From positions 1 through 9,197 of the forward strand of contig JAIRSD010000265.1 in assembly GCA_031255615.1 (NCBI GenBank): a DNA stretch of 9,197 nt, read 5' to 3'. Position numbers and translations under genes: made by a program. This DNA comes from Treponema sp. GTDB taxonomy: Bacteria > Spirochaetota > Spirochaetia > Treponematales > Breznakiellaceae. The notes below the pieces were generated by a model. It did no database searches. It saw nothing but the letters and a program-made list of their open reading frames with translations, and was not told the DNA's origin. This document shows positions 1-6,334 of this stretch, piece after piece (within the stretch, counting starts at the first letter, position 1; each line of letters begins with the position of its first letter).

Positions 1-92
1 GCAAACCCCCCCCCGGGGGCCGGAATTTTTTGTTTTGGGCGGTGCGCGCAAACACCGGGCCGGCCAAACCCCCCGGGGGGGGGTATTTCCCC
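1..92. other. Non-coding GC-rich leader with C9/G9 homopolymer tracts
   Basis: No convincing gene is seen here. The stretch holds a run of nine C (6-14) followed by five G, a small hairpin with arms CGGTG (40-44) and CACCG (53-57), and a second block of six C (69-74), nine G (75-83), a TATTT spacer and six C (89-94). The last G run and C run can pair as a hairpin. Long G/C tracts of this kind are prone to slippage. The stretch abuts repeat copy 1 and may be an eroded part of the same hairpin array seen at 6935-7092. No promoter could be recognised. Confidence 0.6.
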
Positions 93-184
93 CCGCGCAA
101 GGGATAGGAGCGGAACAAAAACCCGCAGGGTTTTTGTTGGAGCGGATAGCCCGGTTTTTTTGCGGAGCAAAAAAATGCGCCCAA
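93..184 (+). repeat. Structured interspersed repeat, copy 1
   Basis: The left box (93-110, CCGCGCAAGGGATAGGAG) and right box (143-184, starting CGGATAGCCCGG and ending TGCGCCCAA) are identical to those of copy 2 at 7091-7201. Between them is a 32-nt insert. It contains a perfect 11-bp hairpin (AACAAAAACCC 114-124, loop GCA, GGGTTTTTGTT 128-138) bracketed by direct repeats GGAGCGG at 107-113 and 139-145. A plausible fold has the outer stem GCGCA (95-99) with TGCGC (176-180), an inner GGG (101-103) with CCC (150-152) carrying the insert at its tip, and a second arm of seven T plus GC, loop GGA, and GC plus seven A (155-175). It lies 95 bp upstream of the transporter start. The GGG/CCC hairpin followed by seven T could also terminate transcription. 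The family is not one I can name. Confidence 0.85.
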
Positions 185-185
185 A

Positions 186-209
186 AGAAACTCGATACGC
201 GGCGTTTCT
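186..209. promoter_or_regulatory. Inverted repeat upstream of transporter operon
   Basis: Arms AGAAAC (186-191) and GTTTCT (204-209) are perfectly complementary around a 12-nt spacer. The spacing is wide for a LacI-type operator, so this is only a weak candidate for a regulator site. No convincing -35/-10 pair accompanies it. Confidence 0.2.
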
Positions 210-228
210 AACCTGGGGGCCGCCGGTT

Positions 229-241
229 CCAAAACTTTTGG
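229..241. promoter_or_regulatory. Short palindrome, possible operator of transporter operon
   Basis: CCAAAACTTTTGG is a 13-bp odd palindrome centred on C235, 38 bp before the start codon of the binding-protein gene. It sits where a repressor of the transporter could act. It does not match the palindromes at 3918-3950, so a shared regulator is not shown by the sequence. Confidence 0.25.
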
Positions 242-269
242 TTCGGGGCCGGTGAAGATATTATTTTTT

Positions 270-274
270 GGAGG
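270..274 (+). promoter_or_regulatory. Ribosome binding site deciding the start at 280
   Basis: GGAGG ends 5 nt before ATG 280. An in-frame TTG at 268 overlaps this ribosome site and has none of its own, so ATG 280 is the start. Confidence 0.85.
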
Positions 275-279
275 ATCTT

Positions 280-1260
280 ATGAATGTGCGAAAAATTGTC
301 GTCATGTTTTCTGTTTTGTTGACGGCGGCGGCGGTTTCCGCGCCCTGCGGGGGCAGGACGGATTCCCGGGCGGGGCAGGCGTCGAAGACGGTGGCTCTGT
401 CGATTAACGCGCTGGACGAGTACCAGACTGAGTGGTTCGGCTATTTCGAATCCGAGGCCGAAGCCAGGGGTTACCGGGTGGTGATGACCAACGCGGAAGG
501 CAAGGTGGACAAGCAGATTTCCGATGTGGAGTCCCTTATCCAGTTAAAACCGGCGATTATCATTATCCGGGCGGTCGATTCCGACGGGGCGGTTCCCGCT
601 TTTGAAGCCTGCGAGGAGGCGGGAATTCCTACTATCGATTCGGCTTTTGGGACCAACTATCCGCATACTTTAAAGGTGCTCCAGTCCCAGTACAATCTCT
701 GCGCTCTCCAGGCCCAGTATTGCATTGACTGGCTTGAGGCCAATCCGGGGAAGAAACTGAAGGTCGGCTATGTGTGGGGCGTGCAGGGGGTGTCGGGAAC
801 CATCGACCGGTATACCGGCTGGAAGGAAACTCTTTTGAAGGCGTACCCGGACCGGGTGGAAATTCTCACGGAGAAGGTCTGCAACTGGTCGGCGACGGAA
901 ACCATGGCCGCGGTGGAAGACTGGCTCCAGGCTTTTCCGGAAATGAACTGCATTGTCGCCATGTCTGATGAAATGGCTATCGCCGCGGCTAACGTGCTGC
1001 AGGCGGCGAAAAAAACCCTGGACGACTGCATCGTGGTGGGAATCGACGGATCCCCCAACGCCCAAAGAAGCCTGCGGGAAGGGGTTATGAGCGCCACCGT
1101 GTTTACCTCCAAGAAAGCGGAGGCGAGGTTCACCATTGATTACGCGGAGCGGATCATGCGGGGAGAAAAACTCGCCGGCCAGACCATCGATCCCGGTCAA
1201 ACCATATCCGCCCTGATGACCAAGGACAATATCGAGCAGATTCTGTCGATGGATCGGTAG
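280..1260 (+). CDS. Periplasmic sugar-binding protein of ABC importer (RbsB-like)
   Basis: This 326-residue protein is the substrate-binding component of the importer encoded directly downstream. A basic N-terminus and hydrophobic stretch (residues 4-21) form a signal peptide ending in AVSAPC. Cys23 could be lipidated, although Pro at -1 is atypical; otherwise signal peptidase I would cut near residue 21. The rest follows the Peripla_BP_4 type-I fold: the DKQISDVESLI segment with the following strand (77-96), AMSDEMAIAAANVL (227-240), and the GIDGSPNAQRSLREG hinge-side motif (254-268). These are typical of ribose, galactose and related sugar binders. Length is normal for the family. A 57-bp gap precedes the ATPase gene. 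The ligand cannot be told from sequence; pentose, hexose, inositol or a glycoside are all possible. Confidence 0.93.
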   Translation: MNVRKIVVMFSVLLTAAAVSAPCGGRTDSRAGQASKTVALSINALDEYQTEWFGYFESEAEARGYRVVMTNAEGKVDKQISDVESLIQLKPAIIIIRAVDSDGAVPAFEACEEAGIPTIDSAFGTNYPHTLKVLQSQYNLCALQAQYCIDWLEANPGKKLKVGYVWGVQGVSGTIDRYTGWKETLLKAYPDRVEILTEKVCNWSATETMAAVEDWLQAFPEMNCIVAMSDEMAIAAANVLQAAKKTLDDCIVVGIDGSPNAQRSLREGVMSATVFTSKKAEARFTIDYAERIMRGEKLAGQTIDPGQTISALMTKDNIEQILSMDR

Positions 1261-1288
1261 TTGGGGATTGGCGGTTTTTAAAGCGGAT

Positions 1289-1305
1289 CGGTAATTTTTA
1301 TACCG
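1289..1305 (+). other. Small intercistronic hairpin
   Basis: CGGTA (1289-1293) and TACCG (1301-1305) pair around the 7-nt loop ATTTTTA, between the binding-protein and ATPase genes. Hairpins here can protect the upstream mRNA or attenuate readthrough, which would suit the higher need for binding protein. It is too weak, and lacks a T tract after the stem, to be called a terminator. Confidence 0.3.
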
Positions 1306-1317
1306 GGGGAGAACGAT

Positions 1318-2820
1318 ATGGCGCCGGGGGAACAGGATTATCTACTTGAGATGCGGGGGATAGTAAAGATCTTCCCCGGCGTCCGCGCCCTGGACGGCGG
1401 GGAATTGAAGCTGCGCCGGGGGGAAATACACGCCCTTATCGGGGAGAACGGGGCCGGAAAATCGACGTTAATGAATATTCTTCTGGGTATTTTTCCTCCC
1501 GACGGGGGAGAAATTGTGTTCATGGGGAAAAGGGTTGAATTCAAGAATCCCCACGAGGCTCTCGCCTCCGGCATTTCCATGATTCACCAGGAGATTAATC
1601 TGATTCCTTCCATGGACACGGCGGAAAATATCTGGATAGGCCGGGAGAAGCGTTTTTCCCGGTACGGCCTCCTCAGCGTCGCGTCCCGGCGGCGGGCGGC
1701 GGCGGAACTGCTGGATCGGCTGGGAATCGACATATCCCCCCGTGCGCTGGTCCAAAGCCTCAGCCTGGCGAATATGCAGCTTGTGGAACTGGCCCGGGCG
1801 GTTTCCTACGATCCGCGGCTTATTATCATGGATGAACCGACCAGTTCCCTTTCGGATAAGGAAATCCGTTTTTTGTACCGGATAATCCGGGAGCTTTCCG
1901 GCAGGGGAACGGCGGTTGTTTTTATTTCCCACAAGCTGGAGGAAATTTACGAAATATGCAACACCGTAACGGTGCTGCGGGACGGCCGTTTCATTTCCCG
2001 CTGCCCCGTATCGGAGCTGCCCATGGATGAACTTATCACCCGAATCGCCGGGCGGACCGTCACGGAGATGTTCCACAAGGAAAAGGCGGAGATTCAGGAT
2101 ACGGCGCTGGAAGTAACATCCCTTTGTTCCGGCAAGACTTTTCGGGACATTAGTTTTTCTGTGCGGCGGGGGGAAATTCTCGGGTTCTGCGGCCTGGTGG
2201 GGGCGGGGCGCACCGAGATTATGCGGAGTATTTTCGGCATCGATCCCCTGGATTCGGGGGAAATATTTATCGAGGGGAAAAAGGCGCGGATCCGTTCCCC
2301 CAGGGACGCCATTAAACTTGGGCTGGGCATGGTAACGGAAGACCGGCGATCCGGCATTATTCCCATCCTGTCGGTGCGGCAAAATATTTCCCTGGCCTCC
2401 TTCAGGGCTTATTGCAACGCCCTGGGTTTTATTCTGGCGAAAAAAGAAAGCCGGGATGCCAAGGAGAAGGCGGATCAGCTTGCCGTCAAGGCGGCGTCAT
2501 TGAAGCAGGTGATCGCCTCCCTTTCCGGGGGGAATCAGCAGAAGGCAATCGTGGCGAAATGGCTGTTGACCAATCCCAGGGTGCTTATCCTTGACGAACC
2601 GACCAGGGGCATTGACGTAGGATCGAAAAGCGAAATTCACCGCCTGATAAGCCGGCTTGCGCGGCAGGGTCTGGCGGTCATCCTGATTTCTTCCGAAATG
2701 CCGGAAATACTGGCCATGAGCGACCGGATTATCGTAATCCGGGACGGCGTTCTCGCGGGTGAATTCCAGCGGGGCTCGGCAACCCAGGAAGAACTGGCCC
2801 GGCGTCTGTTCGGCGCGTGA
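1318..2820 (+). CDS. Sugar ABC transporter ATP-binding protein, double NBD (RbsA/MglA-like)
   Basis: This 500-residue protein with two fused nucleotide-binding domains powers sugar import from the cytoplasmic face of the membrane. Domain 1 has Walker A GENGAGKST (42-50), Q-loop Gln91, signature LSLANMQ (148-154), Walker B LIIMDEPT (168-175) and switch His205. Domain 2 has the degenerate Walker A GLVGAGRTE (292-300, Arg in place of Lys), signature LSGGNQQK (402-409), Walker B VLILDEPT (422-429) and ISSE in place of a switch His. One intact and one degenerate site is normal for RbsA, MglA and XylG. Length matches the family. ATG 1318 follows a GGGGGAGA ribosome site with about 5 nt spacing. The permease gene starts 18 bp after the stop, so the two are co-transcribed. 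Confidence 0.96.
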   Translation: MAPGEQDYLLEMRGIVKIFPGVRALDGGELKLRRGEIHALIGENGAGKSTLMNILLGIFPPDGGEIVFMGKRVEFKNPHEALASGISMIHQEINLIPSMDTAENIWIGREKRFSRYGLLSVASRRRAAAELLDRLGIDISPRALVQSLSLANMQLVELARAVSYDPRLIIMDEPTSSLSDKEIRFLYRIIRELSGRGTAVVFISHKLEEIYEICNTVTVLRDGRFISRCPVSELPMDELITRIAGRTVTEMFHKEKAEIQDTALEVTSLCSGKTFRDISFSVRRGEILGFCGLVGAGRTEIMRSIFGIDPLDSGEIFIEGKKARIRSPRDAIKLGLGMVTEDRRSGIIPILSVRQNISLASFRAYCNALGFILAKKESRDAKEKADQLAVKAASLKQVIASLSGGNQQKAIVAKWLLTNPRVLILDEPTRGIDVGSKSEIHRLISRLARQGLAVILISSEMPEILAMSDRIIVIRDGVLAGEFQRGSATQEELARRLFGA

Positions 2821-2838
2821 AATTAAGGAGAAGTAACC

Positions 2839-3828
2839 GTGGATGAGACAAATAAAGGCATGGCAGGGGCCCGTTCTTTCTTGCTGGATCTCTTGCTGAA
2901 CAACAAGGCCCTGATCATACTTTTGGTGCTTTGTATCGGCTGCGCGTTTTCATCGCCCAGTTTTCTTAATCCGATAAATATCAGAAATGTGATCCGCCAG
3001 ATCTGCACCAGTACCATAATCGGCGTGGGTTTTACCTGCGTCATCGCGTCGGGGAACCTCGATCTTTCGGTCGGCTACATGCTGGGCATGCTGGGGGTTA
3101 TCATGGGCCTTTTGTCCAAAACCTCGGCCCCCTTCCCCCTGGTCATCCTGGCGGGCCTGGGGGCGGGGGCCCTGTGCGGGTTTCTTAACGGGATCATCGG
3201 CATCCGCTTCAAGCTGCCGCTCTTTATTGTTACCCTGGCCACGGGGCAGATTTTCCGGGGAATCTGCTACCTTATCAGCAATACCTCCCCGGTTACCGGC
3301 CTGCCCCAGGCCTTTAAGACTCTGGGGCAGGGCTACCTGGGTCCCATTCCCATCCCGGTATACATTGTGATAGGGGCGACGGTAATTATTTATGTGATCC
3401 TGAACCGCACCGCCTTTGGCCGCTACGCCATAGCCACCGGGGGAAACCGGACGGCCGCCCGCATATCGGGAATCAATACCGATCTTGTTACCGTCGCTAT
3501 CTACGTCCTTATGGGGTTGTGCACCACCATTGCGGCCCTCATCATGACCGGCCGGGCCGCCTCTGCCCAGCCCGCCGCGGGGCAGGGCATGGAGATGGAC
3601 GCCATCGCCGCGGTCGTCATCGGCGGCACCCCCCTTAACGGCGGCAAGGGCAAGGTAATGGGCACCGTATTCGGCTGCCTCATCGTCGGGGTGATCAATA
3701 ACGCCCTTAACCTCTCCCGGGTGGACTCGAACTGGCAGCTCATTGCCAAGGGCAGCCTTATCCTGATCGCCGTGCTGCTGGATGTAATGACCCAAAGCTA
3801 CTTTGAACGAAAGCTCAAAAAAGCGTAA
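2839..3828 (+). CDS. Sugar ABC transporter permease (RbsC-like)
   Basis: This 329-residue polytopic inner-membrane protein of the BPD_transp_2 family forms the translocation channel, presumably as a homodimer because only one permease gene is present. Hydrophobic segments lie at about 23-40, 56-72, 76-93, 100-122, 126-146, 172-188, 215-236, 255-265, 273-292 and 302-316. Family motifs are SGNLDLSVG (71-79), the GGNRTAARISGI loop (201-212) that contacts the ATPase, and AAVVIGGTPLNGGKG (257-271). The start is GTG 2839 with AAGGAGAAG (2825-2833) upstream. The next in-frame Met is residue 8 and has no better ribosome site. The gene ends the importer operon, with a strong terminator 42 bp beyond the stop. 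Confidence 0.95.
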   Translation: MDETNKGMAGARSFLLDLLLNNKALIILLVLCIGCAFSSPSFLNPINIRNVIRQICTSTIIGVGFTCVIASGNLDLSVGYMLGMLGVIMGLLSKTSAPFPLVILAGLGAGALCGFLNGIIGIRFKLPLFIVTLATGQIFRGICYLISNTSPVTGLPQAFKTLGQGYLGPIPIPVYIVIGATVIIYVILNRTAFGRYAIATGGNRTAARISGINTDLVTVAIYVLMGLCTTIAALIMTGRAASAQPAAGQGMEMDAIAAVVIGGTPLNGGKGKVMGTVFGCLIVGVINNALNLSRVDSNWQLIAKGSLILIAVLLDVMTQSYFERKLKKA

Positions 3829-3869
3829 CATGGGGCGTGAGAGCCGGCAGCGGCCGTTTGAAAACGAAG

Positions 3870-3903
3870 AAAACGCGGGTTCCCCCGGGAAATCCGCGTT
3901 TTT
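3870..3903 (+). terminator. Intrinsic terminator after transporter operon
   Basis: AAAACGCGG (3870-3878) pairs with CCGCGTTTT (3894-3902). The stem extends inward with TTCCC/GGGAA, and the outer T run is five long (3899-3903). The flanking A run on the left would let it also work on the minus strand. It separates the importer from the dehydrogenase gene, implying that the latter has its own promoter or depends on readthrough. Confidence 0.85.
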
Positions 3904-3917
3904 CGCAGAGACTGTTT

Positions 3918-3936
3918 AATAACCGGTCGGGTTATT
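3918..3936. promoter_or_regulatory. Perfect 19-bp dyad, candidate operator of dehydrogenase gene
   Basis: Arms AATAACC (3918-3924) and GGTTATT (3930-3936) are perfectly complementary around GGTCG. An odd-length dyad of about 20 bp with A/T-rich outer ends has the geometry of lac-type operators. It overlaps a TTTAAT (3915-3920) that could be a -10 element, though no matching -35 is seen. It lies between the terminator and the ribosome site of the dehydrogenase gene. Confidence 0.5.
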
Positions 3937-3950
3937 GGACAAGTCCAATA
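3933..3950. promoter_or_regulatory. Perfect 18-bp palindrome next to the ribosome site
   Basis: TATTGGAC (3933-3940) and GTCCAATA (3943-3950) are perfectly complementary around AA, ending 8 nt before the GGAGGAG ribosome site (3959-3965) of the dehydrogenase gene. It shares bases 3933-3936 with the preceding dyad, so the two would be mutually exclusive as RNA hairpins, or adjacent sites for DNA-binding proteins. The TTGG...CCAA form also resembles sites of other one-component regulators such as GntR types, so the LacI-type protein downstream is not the only candidate. Confidence 0.55.
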
Positions 3951-3969
3951 TGCCGCCTGGAGGAGTCGT

Positions 3970-5172
3970 ATGAGTCAGAAAAAACCTGTAAAGACAGCCG
4001 TCATCGGCTGCGGAACGATTAGCCATATCTATATGACTAACCTTAAAAATAAATTCCGGATCATCGATCTGGCCGGCTGTTCCGACCTTATTGAAGAACG
4101 GGCCGCCCGGCGGGCGGCGGAATTCGGCATAAAAAAGATGACCAACGAGGAAATCCTAGGGGACCCGGAAATTGAGATGGTGATGAACCTGACGTTCCCC
4201 CAGGCCCATTACGCGGTGAGCAGGCAGATACTTGAGGCGGGGAAACACTGCTGCGTCGAAAAGATGATGGCGGTCAACTTTGCGGAGGCCCGGGAATTGG
4301 CGGAACTGGCGAATCGGCGGGGCCTCCTTTACGGCGCGGCGCCGGATACCTTCCTGGGCGGCGGCTGGCAGTCGGCCCGTAAATATATCGACGACGGTTT
4401 TATCGGCAAGCCAATCGGCCTAAACGCGGTCGTCAGTTGCAGCTATCAGCCGGCAAGCGATACATTCGATCTCGACCCGAACCATTTCTTCTTCCCCCTT
4501 CATCCGGGCGGCGGGCTGCCCTTCGATCTTGGGGGCTACTATCTGCACAACATGATCAACCTTTTCGGTTCGGTAACGCGGGTGAGCGGCTTTGGGGGCA
4601 ATATCGATCCCGACCGGTTCTTCCTGAACCCCAGCCACCCGAAATACCGGGAGCCCTTTCATGTGGATACGCCGACCACCCTCGCCGGTTCGATGGAATT
4701 CGCGAACGGGGTGCACGGCACGTTCCTTATCAGCTCCGACGCGTCGGTATACGACTGCTTCAGCGTACAGGGAACCGAAGCGTCTCTGACGCTGTTCCAT
4801 CCGAACTGGTTCAGCGGGCCCCTGACCCTGCACCGTTCCGGCGCGGTCGCCGATGAAGAAAAAAATATCGGCCTTAACAACGGCGAGGGGTACCGGCCGG
4901 TGCCGGACATCGTTCCGCTGCCCCTGCTCCACGGCTACTGCGATAACAGCCGGGGCCTCGCCATCGCCGACATGGCCTACGCCTTGCGGAACAAGCGGCG
5001 GCCCCGGGCCCATTTTGACATGGGTCTCCACGCCATGGAAATTATCCACGGTATGCTGGAAAGCGCAAAGACCAACCAGGTTTACCGCATGACCACCGCC
5101 TGCGAACGGCCCAGGCCCCGCCGCACCGGGGTGGAAACCGGCAGCGGGCAGGAAGCGACCATTGATGATTGA
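3970..5172 (+). CDS. Gfo/Idh/MocA-family NAD(P)-dependent dehydrogenase
   Basis: This 400-residue cytoplasmic oxidoreductase probably acts on the imported sugar, polyol or a derivative. The N-terminal Rossmann domain shows VIGCGTIS (11-18). VEKMMA (96-101) stands where the family usually has EKP. The substrate domain has GGGLPFDLGGYYLHNMINLFG (180-200): Asp186 and Gly188 fit the DxGxH-type motif, but Tyr190 replaces the usual His, as in the DxGxYY subgroup. GTEASLTL (268-275) and the C-terminal DMGLHAMEIIHGMLES helix (350-365) complete the fold. A polar Arg/Pro-rich tail (about 376-400) extends past the usual end. ATG 3970 follows GGAGGAG at 4 nt. A 62-bp gap leads to the regulator gene. The substrate is unknown. 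Confidence 0.9.
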   Translation: MSQKKPVKTAVIGCGTISHIYMTNLKNKFRIIDLAGCSDLIEERAARRAAEFGIKKMTNEEILGDPEIEMVMNLTFPQAHYAVSRQILEAGKHCCVEKMMAVNFAEARELAELANRRGLLYGAAPDTFLGGGWQSARKYIDDGFIGKPIGLNAVVSCSYQPASDTFDLDPNHFFFPLHPGGGLPFDLGGYYLHNMINLFGSVTRVSGFGGNIDPDRFFLNPSHPKYREPFHVDTPTTLAGSMEFANGVHGTFLISSDASVYDCFSVQGTEASLTLFHPNWFSGPLTLHRSGAVADEEKNIGLNNGEGYRPVPDIVPLPLLHGYCDNSRGLAIADMAYALRNKRRPRAHFDMGLHAMEIIHGMLESAKTNQVYRMTTACERPRPRRTGVETGSGQEATIDD

Positions 5173-5213
5173 GCAAGATGCTTAGGCATGATAATTGAGC
5201 ATGATGATTAAGC
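5169..5213 (+). promoter_or_regulatory. Candidate promoter with overlapping dyad before lacI-type gene
   Basis: An AT-rich island between GC-rich genes holds TTGAGC (5169-5174) and GATAAT (5190-5195), a fair -35/-10 pair with a short 15-nt spacer. A 34-bp imperfect dyad (5180-5213) has arms GCTTA/TAAGC and CAT/ATG at matched spacing and covers the -10. The same stretch also contains a 17-bp direct repeat with 14 or 15 matches (5164-5180 and 5190-5206, 26-bp period). Autoregulation by the downstream LacI-type protein is the natural inference. It overlaps the dehydrogenase stop codon. Confidence 0.35.
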
Positions 5214-5234
5214 GGCGCCGGGAGTGTTTGGAGT

Positions 5235-6242
5235 ATGCGGGTAGTCACCATAGTTGAGGTAGCGCAGCGGGCCGGCGTCTCCATCGCCACGGTGTCCCGG
5301 GTAATCAATAACAGCAGGATGGTTTCCGATCAGAAACGCATCCGTATTCTTGAGGTGATGAAGGAAATTGGATACCAGCCCGCGGTCCGGGAAAATAAAA
5401 ACAGCCCCCCCATCCTCCTCCTGATAAGCTCGGTGCCCCATCTTATCGAAGATGTGGTTGCGGGGATCACCAACATGGCGGAAACCATAGATCCCGCCCC
5501 CGTCCTTGCCATTTCCCTTACCAGACAGGACGCGGACAGCTACCACCATGCCCTCCGGCTGCTTAAGACCATCCCCCGGGAGACGCTCTACGGAATCGTC
5601 TTTCTGAATAATATGTGCGGCGACAGCGTCCTGTGGAACGAATTTCAGCAGTATCCCCTGGTGCAAATCGGCGAATACATTGACACGGATCCCCTCCTGG
5701 CGGTTATGAGCGACGATGCGAGGGCCATGAAAGAATTAACGGAACGCCTGATCCGCGGGGGGCGCAGGCGTTTCCTCTTTGTGTCCAACCGCTACGGCGC
5801 CAACGAACAGCAGTACCGATTCTGCGCCCGCCGGGAGGCGGGCTTTCGCGCGGCCCTGGAAGAAGCGGGCATACCCTTTCGCCCGGAGATGCTCATGTAC
5901 ACAGACTACACCCCCGAAGGGGGCGCGGAGGCGGGACGGCGGATTGCCAAAATGAAGGACCCCCCCGACGCGGTTCTCTGCGTCTCCGATTATATCGCCT
6001 GCGGCTGCGTTGCCGAACTGCAAACCCTGGGCATCGCCGTACCCGTGGACATGGCGGTAACCGGTTTTGACAACAACGAAATCTCCGAAATTTGCCGGCC
6101 CCGTCTTACCACGGTGCACCAATCCTTTGAGGAAATGGGGGCGGAAGCGCTTTTCATGTTGGACGCCCTGGTATCGGGGCGGCTTAAAATGGGGCGGATT
6201 ACCTATATTCAACATTCGATCATTGAACGGGACAGTATGTAG
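5235..6242 (+). CDS. LacI-family transcriptional regulator
   Basis: This 335-residue regulator very likely senses the sugar carried by the adjacent importer or an intermediate. The N-terminal helix-turn-helix is TIVEVAQRAGVSIATVSRVINNS (5-27), with recognition-helix residues Ile-Ala at the positions that are Tyr-Gln in LacI. A type-I binding-protein-like effector domain follows (about 59-335), with LYGIVFLN (118-125), VLCVSDYIACGCVAEL (247-262) and VTGFDNNEISEICRPRLTTV (275-294). The linker (PAVRENKNSPP, 49-59) lacks the Ala-Arg-x-Leu hinge helix of most family members. ATG 5235 places the helix-turn-helix at the usual distance from the N-terminus. GGGAG lies 10 nt upstream and TTGGAG almost abuts the start. 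It may be co-transcribed with the dehydrogenase gene or use its own promoter. Confidence 0.93.
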   Translation: MRVVTIVEVAQRAGVSIATVSRVINNSRMVSDQKRIRILEVMKEIGYQPAVRENKNSPPILLLISSVPHLIEDVVAGITNMAETIDPAPVLAISLTRQDADSYHHALRLLKTIPRETLYGIVFLNNMCGDSVLWNEFQQYPLVQIGEYIDTDPLLAVMSDDARAMKELTERLIRGGRRRFLFVSNRYGANEQQYRFCARREAGFRAALEEAGIPFRPEMLMYTDYTPEGGAEAGRRIAKMKDPPDAVLCVSDYIACGCVAELQTLGIAVPVDMAVTGFDNNEISEICRPRLTTVHQSFEEMGAEALFMLDALVSGRLKMGRITYIQHSIIERDSM

Positions 6243-6243
6243 C

Positions 6244-6277
6244 GGGCCGGTTGCAGAACCGCAGGCGGCCCCGTTTT
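6244..6277 (+). terminator. Possible intrinsic terminator after lacI-type gene
   Basis: GGGCCG (6244-6249) pairs with CGGCCC (6266-6271), with an inner GTT-gcag-AAC hairpin (6250-6259). CG and four T follow (6274-6277). It begins 2 nt after the regulator's stop. The stem is good but the T tract is short, so termination may be partial. Confidence 0.5.
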
Positions 6278-6289
6278 CGGTTTGGCCTT

Positions 6290-6328
6290 CCCGCCGGGCT
6301 TTGCGTTTTTTCCGGCGGGGCTTATACT
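6290..6328 (+). promoter_or_regulatory. Candidate promoter of the AMMECR1-domain gene
   Basis: TATACT (6323-6328) is a good -10, with TTGCGT (6301-6306) as a poor -35 at 16 nt spacing. Transcription would begin at about 6335, which is the A of the ATG. The -35 lies in the loop of an 8-bp stem, CCCGCCGG (6290-6297) with CCGGCGGG (6312-6319). Confidence 0.4.
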
Positions 6329-6334
6329 GGCCCC

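Noticed and set aside
93..184. tRNA-like gene
   Set aside because: The fold has a short outer stem and two arms but lacks the D-, T-loop and anticodon signatures, and its size varies between copies.
259..264. TATTAT as a -10 box for the transporter operon
   Set aside because: Transcription would begin at about 271, inside the ribosome site, and no -35 matches.
1468..2382. Long antisense open frame inside the ATPase gene
   Set aside because: It lies wholly opposite a gene with full family motifs; long antisense frames are expected at this GC content and the product has no recognisable domain.
2950..3831. Long antisense open frame opposite the permease gene
   Set aside because: Same reason: the product is a low-complexity Gly/Asp/His-rich string, while the + strand frame encodes a clear permease.
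3837..4022. Small 61-codon open frame before the dehydrogenase gene
   Set aside because: It runs through the terminator and palindromes, overlaps the dehydrogenase start out of frame, and has no ribosome site.
6251..6334. Extended N-terminus for the AMMECR1-domain protein
   Set aside because: The additional 28 residues are arginine-rich, resemble no part of the family, have no ribosome site and overlap a hairpin and promoter-like elements.
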